A DNA stretch of 64,000 nucleotides. Origin: Ligula intestinalis (lineage: Eukaryota; Platyhelminthes; Cestoda; Diphyllobothriidea; Diphyllobothriidae). The translations under genes were made by a program, and so were the position numbers. The notes beneath the pieces are model-generated. The model had not been told where the DNA came from. It ran no database searches and saw nothing but the letters and a program-made list of their open reading frames with translations. The stretch lies in assembly GCA_036362985.1 (NCBI GenBank), contig JAYGXS010000004.1, positions 46,652,189 through 46,716,188 of the forward strand. Reading direction: 5' to 3'. Shown one piece after another: positions 35,901 through 47,900 of this stretch (within the stretch, counting starts at the first letter, position 1; each line of letters begins with the position of its first letter).

Positions 35901-38900
35901 AATTCGTCTACATATTAGCCTACTAAAGAGAATCTGCACACGCTTTATACAACTTGTCAGCCATGCCCTTAGTATTTCAGGTAGCAGACGTGTTTTTGAC
36001 GCACGAGTGCACATGACCTCAATTGTTTCGTCCAATGGCGCATTTGCAAATAATGACTCAACATCTAAAGAAAACATAAATTTGTTTGCAATATTTTGGA
36101 GCTTAATGTCTTCAATCAAATTGACCTTGCTATCATCGATTCTGTGAAAAGTTAAAATGATGCGTTCTCCAATTGCTTCGTTATTCATGCAAAAAGGGGA
36201 AGCGGTTGATAAGCTCTCTCGAAATTTATTTGCACAAATAAATTCTGCCGTTGTCGCCTACTTCAAATTCCTAACATATTATCCACTGTCTGTATGCAGA
36301 ATTCAACATTCCTTCCATCAAGCGTATTAATTATTTTCTTCCAGAACCGAGCCCGAAGATCCCAGCGGCAAGAGATTTACCTATCAATTTAGTCCACCAC
36401 GATAATTCTTTTGAAAGGGCCTGAAAAAATACAAGACTCACTTTGTGAAGTGCAGTCGTGCTTCGTCATCAGAATCCTGCAATCGCAAAGCATCCACGAC
36501 GTATTTGACGTTTTCGCCAGTCAAGCCCGGCAGTCCACCGTGACGTGCCTTTAGTATTGAGATTGAAAAAACACAATGAGTACACTGAAGGAAGAAAGTC
36601 GAGATAAACCAAAATTGAAAAAAGAACTAAATTTGGAGAATTATCTTCAGATCACTAAAACTGCGAGGAAATGGGTTGCAGGTCAAAAATAAACTTGAGG
36701 AATCGCGCTTAAGGTGTATTAAAGTTGCCGGCGTCAAAAAGGATGCTTCTTCGTAACTATTATCCATAAAAGAAAGTCCCTTTTTATAAGCTTTTGAAGA
36801 AATCGATCGCAAGAAACCAAAAATGCAGTCAAAATCCTACATTTCAGAGTGCATGCGAGCATAAATTAGCCATAAAATGAACCCAGTCGTCATCCTCAGG
36901 TCTGAAAGGGACAGTAAAACGCACACTATCGGATAGGTAGCTCAGAATAAAATTTCGAATTAATTTTTTAGGAGCCTGAATTATCGTTGAATTTATATTG
37001 GGATACTTCGGAGGATCTTCCCTCACAATTCCTATGAAAAGTCAGTTTCGGAGAGCCCAAGCTAATTTGACTACACAAGTTCACCGTCCCCGTCTCCAGT
37101 CTTTCTTCTTCTTCTTCTTCTTCTTCTTCTTCTTCTTCTTCTTCTTCATTTTTCCTTTTCTTCTTCTTCTTCTTCTTCTTCTTCTTCTTCTTCTTCTTTT
37201 TTCTTCTTCTTCTTCTTCTTCTTCTTCTTTTTCTTCGTCACCATCATCCAACATAAACCTCATCTACTCCTCCTCATTTTCCTCAGCATCAGCATCATCA
37301 TCTTCATCACAGCAATCGTTACAATCATCTTGTCAGGAACAATCAAACTAAAGCAGGAAGAGCATACAAAAAACGTATCCATGATATTTTACTGACAAAC
37401 GGAGACCACACTCACGAAGCTTTTCGGCCTTTCTAGGCATCATCAGGTGGTGGCACATCAACGCCAGTGTAGCAGCGAAATTGCCGCCACACTTTTCCAT
37501 TTCAACTGAAGTACCGCATGCAAACGATGTGCTAGAAGGCGACACCCTACAATGGTCGCATTCTCGGGGAGGTCGCCCATCTTCTCCACTCTTAACTAAG
37601 TGCTGAGAATTCATTCCGTACTACGCGCCGAAGTTTCCGACATATGCCTTGCCGTACAACGGCATACGAGTACTCTGCACTCCCATTCCTAGCACGCTAA
37701 CTCACGTGCGAAGAAACAGAAATGCAGAAGTTTAAATCAGATCTGTCTCAATACCAGATATGGATTTCATGTAAACCTTTATATTTTGAGCATTCGATTA
37801 CTGTTTACCTTGGTCTCAGTAAACGAAACCATTTTTGCTGCAAATTTTGGAAATTTACCTCCAAAAAGTGAATTTTTCTCTCTCAAGTGTTATAGGACAC
37901 ATTCTTACGCAGTATCAATTTCCAAGGGCGCTTATGACTGCTCTTCGCTCGAAGGAGGGGAGTCTTTCCTCATTTACTAGACAGCCCTTACCGATACAAC
38001 ATATTCCAGCTCATGTTATAAGATCAAACAACACTAAAAATAATAAACCAGGTCACTGACCTGCTTTGCTAGCTGCAAATGTTCATCCTTTTCTACGACA
38101 TGGTAACTTGGGCACGAGTTCATTGCAGGATAAAATAATTTCTTCCTTCGGTTTCCACTTTATCCTCACGGAAGTCTGCGTTTGTCGTCGTCACTGAAGT
38201 CTAGAAGACTTTAGCAGACGGATGAGAAGACGGCCATGTGCCCTAGCATGCAATTTTAATCTTAGATTATCAAACGCCACCCTTTCCATAACCTACTTTT
38301 AAATGTTATTCTGCCTCCATGATCTCCCTCATCCGACGCAATGGCTGACGCAGTTAATATTGATGGCTTCTGTTACTATACTTCTACTTCATTCCTGTAC
38401 GTACCTTTTCTTTTCGCTTGTTCCAAGTAAACGCGCGTTTCTAGCCACCAAAAATTAGTCATTGTTCGATGAAGCTTCGTACCTTTTACTTTCATACGCT
38501 TAGCACGAGTGGATGACTACATAGCAGCATTGCATTGCGATACTTCTAATGAATACTGCTTATTGGCGGCAGGTCAGATAAAATTGTGCCGACAGCCACG
38601 AAATTTCGGTGGACTTTGAGCTGAACTCGTCACCTTTTACGGATTTACACTCCTATGCTGAACCAAAACGTCAAAGTTGACAGTGTGCGACGAAGCTTCG
38701 GATAATGAGCAGTCCCATCTACGAGCATTTCAAGTAAAGAGCGAGCCACTGGCAGAAAATTTGTTTCGATTGACGAGTCTCCACTCAGTTAACGAGTTGT
38801 CAGTGCGTGTGTGTGTGCCTGCGTCCGTCATTGAGTCTTCTTTCTAAAGCATGCGTCTTCGGTCACCTGCAGCCAATTAGTGAAGTGATGAAATCTGATT

Positions 38901-41900
38901 GGCTACGTTTCGCAAGATGAGCGTTTCACATGACCAGCTCGGTGCCGGAACGGATTAAACTCGTTAACTGTGGTTCCAACGTATAAGGTCGCGGAAAATT
39001 TGCCAATTAACTATTAGGGACGCACCTAGAGTAGATATTAATACGGAACTATAAAATAGCCCTCGCAAATGTAATAAAAGGATGCCAGAAGCTGAAAAAA
39101 TGCGCGCAAACGCACACACAAAAAGAAGAGTGAGTTGACAGTGCTACCCACTCACACTACGTACGTTTACGCGACACGTTCTCGGTTCAGTTGGCAAAGC
39201 AGGGTTCACGAGCAACCCTCGCAGCGCACAGAGTGGGTGTTCTATTAAACCTCCTCCCAACGCTCTTGGCGATGTTGGGTTGAGAAAAGTTAAGGAGCAA
39301 CTCGTCGACATTAAAGTAGTCATTCACGTTAGAAGTGTTTCTCATGACACTACAGTAAACCAAAATTGCTTTCTGCGAGTGCAGAATCAAGTGTGTGAAA
39401 CGGTGAGAAAAAAGGACCTGAACAGTGGCGACTGGGGACCTACTGTTGCATCTTAAAAACGCGCCCATCCAAATTAACCATTTTTTGACAAATATGACAT
39501 GAAAATACTTCTTCAACGCCCTTTCTCATCCGACACAATCTCCTCCCACATCCTCTTACTCCCAAGAATGAAGAAAACCCTCAAGAGTAAGGATTTTCTT
39601 AATTTAGAAGCAGTTAAAAGAACAATTACTGGAGCCGATTAACAAAATTTGTTTATAAGAATATAAACTTGTTCCGAACGATTGAAAAACCTCTGTTGGG
39701 ACAATGCGTCTCAGCCAATGGACAGTATTTTGAACGGGCTTACCTTTTAAAATAGTATCTTAAAGGAAAATGTTAAATAAACAATTCTAGTTATTTGATA
39801 CCCTCTCATGTTGTGGACTGGTGGATTTATGCAATTGCAAGTAAAAAGATGCTATTTTTCAAAACTCTATTGCCGCAGTACTGTTTGGCGGAACAACATC
39901 ATAATATAGGAGACGTAAATACCATTTCGAGGATGTTCAACAGGGCGGGAGCATTCCTGCGTAGGAGGTTGTAAGCCTCACAACAGAGGCCTACAAACTG
40001 CTGGAGATCCTCGAGACCTTTATCCTTCTTCAGCTTGGCTGGTGCCGGCCAGGTGGAGAGGGCTTCCTTCACCACTCGCAGCATATCCGGCGTGAGAACA
40101 AAGGGTGCGCGATCTCTGAGGTTGTAGATAAAGAAGAAGACGCACTTGAGTTACTTGATCGCAGAGCCATTCAAATGAAATCTTATTATCTATGATCATT
40201 AAGGTTTGACAGAGCTTGGCCTACTCAACTTCGGACAGGTCCACAAATAGTATTCAAATAAACCGCAAAAACATACTGATCGCTCGGGAACACCAGCAGG
40301 CTCTGGCTGCGAACACCAGCGTTGCAATCAAATGACCCGATTTTCGGGCACCTTCGCAAATTCGCCGAAAGTCAACTTTTAGTCTTTTGCGTGTTCTCTC
40401 GTTCCTAGCGAAACTGCAAATCAAACCAACTGACCCCTTTGTACAACTGAATTAAACAGAGCCGGTGTTCGGGTATCTCACGCTAATCAAAAGTCGTAGA
40501 ATTAAAAACGTTTTTAGCCCTTACTACCTTTTCTGATTGGGCCGTTTAAGGGTAAAGTACGAGATTGCGAGGTCTTCTTAAGTCCTATGTTATCCACGTG
40601 GGTTTGCGAAACTGACCGATTCCTATCTTTTTACGATGAGAGTGGGGTGCAGAAAAAGCCGCAAAAAGTGTGGGGCAATCACATTTTGGACATAAAAATA
40701 TTACCGTTCAGCATTTTGATTACTAAAAAAATTTCTGAATAAATAAGACCAGAACGTGTAATAATCAGCCTTAAAAAAGATAGGTCTTTTAGAAGATTAA
40801 ACTAGAAGATTGAAAGTGAATCTCTGATCGCAACGGGGCATAAGTTCAATCATAATATTAGACGGTGATTCTGTCCATTAAGTGCGAGGTAAAACAAAGG
40901 AATTGAGAAGTAGAAGACAACTCGATCGCTGGGACAATATGTTTATTTGCCTGACTTTTCGATATCTGTCGCGGATTTATCTTCAGGGAAATACTCAAAG
41001 AACAGTAGCAGAAACAGTTTGCGTGTGCACAGGGTTCCGCCGTGAAATTTAAACGTTCAGAAAAAATCGATAAATATCCTGGGTGTGTTCTGATTCGTCG
41101 CGTCAGCCATGACCGAGTTGTCTTCGAATTCTCAATCACTTCCTGGGACTTACATGTTTGCTTGCATTAGCAAAGAAAGAAATATCGACCCTTAGACAAT
41201 GAATTGTTGTATGAGCGATAGGAGAGAAAAATCGCAAGTAGTTGGACAGTGCAGGGGCGCCAGAGCACCTGTTTAGAGGAAAACAATTCCAGTTATTTGA
41301 AAGCAATAATAGGATATGCCTGCTCGTTCAAATCGAATAGGTGATTTAAAGAAGAGTAAATCCTTTTCTAAAAAGACCAACACACCTATTTATTCCGATG
41401 ATCGTCTGAAAATTGCCGAAGACTTTAGCAAAGTCGATGTTGAAGAGCTGGCCAGATTTACAGACCATGATGTTGTCGTTGTGTCGGTCCCCAATACCGA
41501 GAACGTAGGTGAGCACGGAACTCGCCACCAGGGTGAGGACAAAGGATTCTTTCTTTAGGGAAGTTGTACAAAAAGAGGAGAAAATGCAGATGTCAGGTGA
41601 GGATGACTTCCTAGGTCATTATTCGGCCTCAAAGAGAAAGAAACAGAAAATCAAAGTGATATGGTCAGACCTATAGAAGAAGGAAATGCTAAAACACATA
41701 AAATATTCAAAAGGAGAAGGAATGCTCACCGAAAGTGGATTATTTGAGGTTGCGATGGGTAGATGAGATCACTCACTACTCGAAACGTCAGACCTCAGAT
41801 GAACAACTCCCGATAAATGCCTTTGCTACTTCCCATTTGAACTATTTGCAAAAAACTCGGTGGCCTTGATGGGATTCGAATCCACACCAGTAAGGGGAAG

Positions 41901-44900
41901 GCTTTAGTACAGTCAACGCTCCAGTCAACTGAACAACGAGACTCCCACCGAGAGCCGTGGGTTTGATCACACTTTGATCGATTTACCCCCCCCCCTCCCC
42001 CACCTACTGCAACGTATGGAATCCACCGATCCTGATACGATAAGCTGACTACCCAGGTAGGATTTACTTACTTATTTACTTGATCCGATTAGCTCCTGTT
42101 TTTGGATGAATGGGCTTCACGGATTTCACGGAGAGCGCCGGCTCATTGGCGGCGATAGGAGGCGAGCTTCTCGCAAATACTAACCCGTTGTTTGCTCCAG
42201 TGTCGCAAGCCGTAAGTGGTTAGGAGGCCCATCCCGTCAACGTCCAACGTGACGGCGTTGAGCCATGTCTTCAGTTAACCGCCATGTCGGTATCTCCAGT
42301 TTGCACAACGAGAGGGGTTCACGACCAACCTGCAGAGGTCTGTCGATGGTTTACGCAGGACATGGCCAAAACATTGCAATCAGCGATGCTGGCTGTATGA
42401 TGCTAGACTTGGTAGTTTGAAACATCTGCGATAGAGCTCGAGATTGGAAATTCGATTCTGTCAGAGGACTCTTAAGAGGCGTCGAAGACACCAACAATCA
42501 AAGACATCGAGCGATAGGATGTCTGCCTTTTCCACTGGCCATGTTTCGCAGGCATATAATAACACCGGTCTGATTGATACTTTGTATATCAGTAGATTAG
42601 CACGTAAGCTGATGTCTGAACGAGACCAGAGTGGTCTGGCTAGCAGCCTAAATGCATTATTAGCCTGCGCGATTAGGTTCTTGATTTCATGTTTGGCCTT
42701 TCCGCTGGTTAGCATATTCGAGCCTAAATTGCGGAAGCAGCTAACTTCTTCGATGGGTTGACTGCTGATAAACAGTGGTTGTGCTGTACCACGATGCGTA
42801 GTCAGGAGTCTCGTCTTGCGTGCAGTAATCATCAGACCAACAGTTGCAGTGAAGCTGGTGATTCGGTCTAGTGTTGGCTGTAGTGACTGAGGGGTAATAC
42901 TTAGTACAACAATGTCATTGGCATATTGCAGGCCAGGTACTCCGAATTCAGGGCTGATTTCCCATCCATTGTCAGGTAGAATTGATTGATGCATCACTCA
43001 GTCGATCAAGAAGTTGAAGAGAACTGGGGAAAGAGGGCAGGATTTCCTAAGCAATCAATCTAGAATCCACTAGATGATTACCGGAAACGCTTTATTAAAC
43101 TGGTGTAGTTGTGTCGCTTAGGTTGGCCTGTACTCGAGTCAACAACGGCTCATGTGGCGCAAAGAACAGTGAACTGAACTGCTTCCTGGAACTCGCATAT
43201 CCAATTCTATTGGCGAACAGTGGGTACTTGGCGTTCCAGACTTAAACATCGTTAAATGGAACAAAAAATTGTTTTAAAGAGTGCTTTAGTGACAAAGACT
43301 GAATAGGGCGAAAGACAGTCGACAGTCGATTCCGATTACGTTCACCGTGTGTCTCACAACAGGATTGATGCCCACACGATGACTTCCACTTCACCTATCG
43401 CACCCCCTCCACGTGCAGCCACATGGAGTCGGTGGCAAGAAGACTGGAGGTGAAGCATCGGGCGCAGCGGCCAATAAAGCTAGCAATCCCCTCTACATTT
43501 ATCACACACGACCTTGTGCCGACACGATTGACGAGCATTTCCCAGCAACGGCATGGGCACACATGGATCATAGGTCTTCAATGTCGTAGCACTCGTCTGC
43601 TACGCAAACACACGAAAGTGACCTTCTGTTGGTCCCACTTCAACAGCCAGGTCTAGGTTTGTTTTGTTGTAAGGGGTTTCCAGGCCGAGATATCACCACT
43701 AAAATACACCTCGTGTGAGTCCCCAAAGGAAGGACACGACAAGAAGTGTGCAACAGCAGAAGTCTTTGAGCGTAATAGGTACAACGTATTAAGGACAACA
43801 ATGCGTGTAACACAATGTCCATTGAGCCAATCAGCTTCTCTCCTGAATTAGTCGTCAGTAGGATTGGCTGGTGACTCAACGACTAACTGTAGTTTGAATT
43901 TCCAGTTATCGATTGGTTGACTGCACAATGTGTTCGCTCACGTGTAGGCCGATCGATAGCGTACTGTAGGCGCGGCTACTTGGTTGCAAGTTAACTGCTT
44001 GCTAAGGCTGTTCGTTAGGCCGTCCTAACATGTTTACAGTTCACAAACAACTACCTTCACACACAAATAATCAGAGACAAATAATTTTCAGGTTCGAAGT
44101 ACAAAATAACTGATTGTTGCCTGACGGTACCTGTTGATTGGAGGGATAATTGTTAGCAAAGGTCTCCAGCCAATTTAGAATGCCCTTTTCATTGAAGGCT
44201 CCCTTGCGGCCGCCGATAAGGTCTTGAATCTTGCGCAGTGAAAGACAGTTGGGCACCTTTGAAAAGAATAGGAGAAACAGAAAAAAAATGAAGGTGCGCG
44301 AAAGGCAAAGGCAACGCCTAGGTACGGTTTTTCGTTTTAGGATGAAGCATTATTCAAAACCTACAAAATACAAAGAATCCCGGGATAGTGAGTTAGAGAG
44401 TGTATCTTGACTACTTAAAAACGAAATATATTCGAAACAAAAGGCAAGTCTTGGGGGGTGTTGGTTTCAAGGCATTGACAAACGCACTTTTAGATCGCGC
44501 ATGGACAAACGCGCGCGTTAAGCACGCAGACAGAATTACATAAAAGAAAATTAATGCTAGTGCTGAATAGTAAGTAGGCATAATTTATGTCAAAATCAGA
44601 CACCCAACAATTCGACCGTCGGCGTCCACCGCGTGCTGCAACAGGCTCGAGGCAAAAGCGGCGACTTGCGCGTGGGTTAGTTTAAAGTGATAGTAGACTT
44701 GCGCTCCATCTACCGCACCCCCTCTTCTCTCACCTGTCCGAACCCGGCGTCAAGACGGAGTCTAGAGGACCGGGGCCAGGAGCATGTGAAACACCCACAC
44801 ACAGTATTAGAGCCTGCCGTGATCTGACAGGGATCAAGCGCAGGTGGCTATAGCTAATGAAAGAATACGAAATTGCCTGTGTTCTTTTAGAAGAACTCCA

Positions 44901-47900
44901 CATTTTGGCTTCGAGACTGCCAGAGACGCGTAAGATGAAAACCTCTAAACACGTTAACTCCGGGTAAGCTCTCTGACAATGCTGTCTACAAGGCAATTAA
45001 CTTCAAGCATTCGCGTGTTTCTGTAAAACTACGATCTACGAAGGCGAAAATGTAATTTGAGCACACGTCAAAGTTTAAGATTATTGTAAAGCATCAAAGT
45101 TAAGGAGTGTTGGACAGCCATTTGTCCTCCACTGTCAATAGAGAAAAGGAGGAGCCCATGTAAATTCTGCAAGTATTCTTGCCAACATGTCGGCATCACC
45201 TGTCGACTTTAAGATTGGATGGCTCAACAAATAATTAAAGTCGCGAGAAAAAGGCGGATTTGCTTTTGAAAAAATGCGGACGAAGGATAAGCTACATTTT
45301 TTGTGATCAAACAGTTGTTTGGTGTCAGACTAACTGTGGTAAACATATCTTATTTTGGCAAAAATGATTTGTAGGGCCCACTAAATATCTAGTCCCCCGT
45401 CGAAGTGCTTTAAGTAGTTTGTGTTAAACATTTAGTTCCTGGCAAGTGAGCGTAAATTAATATGTAATTATGGCGGAATTGATCAAAAATATTAAATTGA
45501 ATAAGATTATGCTTGTTTTAATATGCTAAATAGAATTTGAACACTGTATAAACAGCAAAATTTAATGGATCCATAAATTTCGAGAGGGCTCTTCAGTTGC
45601 CACCCCTCATTGCATAACGGGAATGAACGTTAGAGAAAATACACAACTGAATTCATACAGAAAAAATCGATAAAAACCGGCAAGGTCACTGCACACAGCC
45701 AAGAGGCATTCGATAAAGCTGAAAGTTAAACGCTGTAGGCAGCAAAACTGGAGAAAAAAACGTCTAGGCAAAACGAAAGAAAATTTGGGGAAATTTAACC
45801 TTATTTTGGCGGAATTTAACGAAAATATTCAAAGCCAGACTGCCAAGCATTTGAAAATAGTTTTTTTGTTATAAGTCAACGGGAGTTTTCGGCCTCTATA
45901 ATCATTCTTTCCCTTATTTTTTTAAACCAAACCTAGCATTCAGATAAGTTATTTCACGAGGTTGTAGTATTTTTAACTCTCTAAGACAGCATTCATCGAA
46001 TTTAGAGTAAATCAGTAATTAGGTAAGTTATACTGCTGACCACCTGTTGGCAGCTTATGCGGTTGACTGATGAACTTCGACCCAACTATTCACAACAAAT
46101 TTTGGTCGGTGCCTATAAACTCTCGAATATGCTGACCTACTCCAAGTTAGAGATTAATTTCTAATGAAAGTGAAAAGCTGCAATTTCAGAACTAAATCAT
46201 CTGCCAGAAGGTACACAGGGAATTCTGGGGGAATCACTGATGAGCTGAACCACTTGCAGCTGTACCCTACTGCGGCGGAATATCAGAAAACAAGGGCCTG
46301 GGCTTTTATTTAGTATCTCCTGGCCGTCCGCAGAGAAAATACTGATGTAGGTTATCACACGAGTTTTGTAAAATGAATTCTTACCAAACCGCTATCAATT
46401 TGCTGGTTCTCTAACCATATAATCTCTTGCATTTTTTACTTGATGAGTATTTTTAAAACCCTCTATACACGATATCTCTTTAATTGGCTACTATAACGGT
46501 AAGCCCTGTCCACCCACGCATCCTAGTATGAATATAGTCCACGCACGTGACGTCAGGATAATACAGGGCGAGAGACATGGAAGGCCTGACAGTAGGTGAG
46601 ATAGGCGTTGACGCCTGTTGTGTATGTACAATGCTGAGATAAAAATGGTGATTTAAGCGCTAGCAGGGTGTTGGCCATCTCACAAGACCTCTGTAGAGAA
46701 TGCGAAGATTGCTAACACTATTTTCGCGCACCTACCGTTTATGGACGCCTAGCGACTGCAGTAAATGCTTAAGAAACCTAACACTGACAGTAGGGAACAT
46801 AGGCGTGTATGTGTGACTTCTTAATCTGACTAAGGTGACAGCGAGGTCACGTTACTGAAAGTTGCCTGACCTTAACCTCCAACGGGTCCACACTGGAGAT
46901 AAGATACTATCATGAGAGGAACTAAATAGAGCAGAGCGGGCTTCAATTTCGCCAGAAAATCCAACAGAGATAACCCGGTTTTAGGGGTATCTTGAGAAAC
47001 TGTTCTGATTTCACAGCGGGCCAGAAAAGACAATCAGTGACTCGGTCCGCATAGCTCACGACAACTCAAAAACAGGAATGTAGCAGGGAGTTCGGCTAGA
47101 ATGCAAGCAGTGACGTAAGCTTGGCGTAAATGAGATTAAAAGGGAAGAAAATAAGGAACTGCATTCAAAGAGTAACAGAAAACCACGAAGAGCCGACAAG
47201 TGCCAGGTCTTAGCGATACACGGTCAAATGAACCACTATAACATACTCCGCGAACGTCGTCAGCGTATCCATAGCACATACAGTACATTGCCTTACTCCT
47301 ATAATCTTGTGGATTTCAGAAGAAAATAACCGCTACGCGATATCACACCATGCTGCGTCCTCCAAAGTCTTACAGTACTAAAATAACAACTGTTTTTAAA
47401 AAGAAGGCATATCACGGTCGATATATTAGTATTATGTTGTCTCGTACTATTTTTTTCTGGAAAAACGAATAATTATTAAAACGTGAAAAAGCAGTGTTTT
47501 TAAGCAGACTTAACTTTAAGATGTACAGGAAACCTGTCCATACAAAAAAGAGTGAATAATGCAGCGCAAGTTAAGTACCTGTAAAAATAAAATTTCTGTG
47601 AATTTCACAGAGACACATAGTTGCATATTGTGCACAATGCCATGAATGGCAGTTACCAAACAGCCTAAGCTTTGAGTATATATTCAAAAAAAGTTTTACG
47701 AGAACTGACAGTTTTTTCTTCCGTTTCTACATTTAAATGCATTGGACTAAAGCAAACAGATTTTCACTTGACTGTACCGATCGGGACATTACAGGAATAA
47801 GATGTTTGATTGTTCAAATGAGATGGCCAACAAAGTCGCACGAACCCCAGAATTTGGCGAGCGATCCCGTACGTTAAAAAACGTCTCGGAGTCTGTCGGC

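Larger units (their letters stand above)
34687..36262 (-). mobile_element. Penelope-like element fragment with inverted terminal segments
   Basis: Coding remnants on the minus strand are RT (35370-36188) and GIY-YIG (34927-35313). They are bounded by two roughly 57-bp segments in inverted orientation (34687-34745 and 36206-36262). Each segment contains ACAACGGCAGA, AATTTATTTG and GAGAGAGCT in one direction or its complement in the other. Inverted copies of the terminal repeat are a known feature of Penelope insertions. The element lies in the intron between PI3K exons 7 and 8. Confidence 0.75.

Noticed and set aside
37081..37351. Lys/Arg/Glu-rich and Phe/Leu/Ser-rich open frames
   Set aside because: Translation of the CTT microsatellite; no conserved flank.
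41386..41552. Class I p110 identity for the PI3K, suggested by [12 protein letters not shown] and GINR
   Set aside because: [31 protein letters not shown] and the PX and C2 exons fit class II.
44730..44996. Minus-strand 88-codon frame with [16 protein letters not shown]
   Set aside because: No splice context or known motif; probably repeat-derived.
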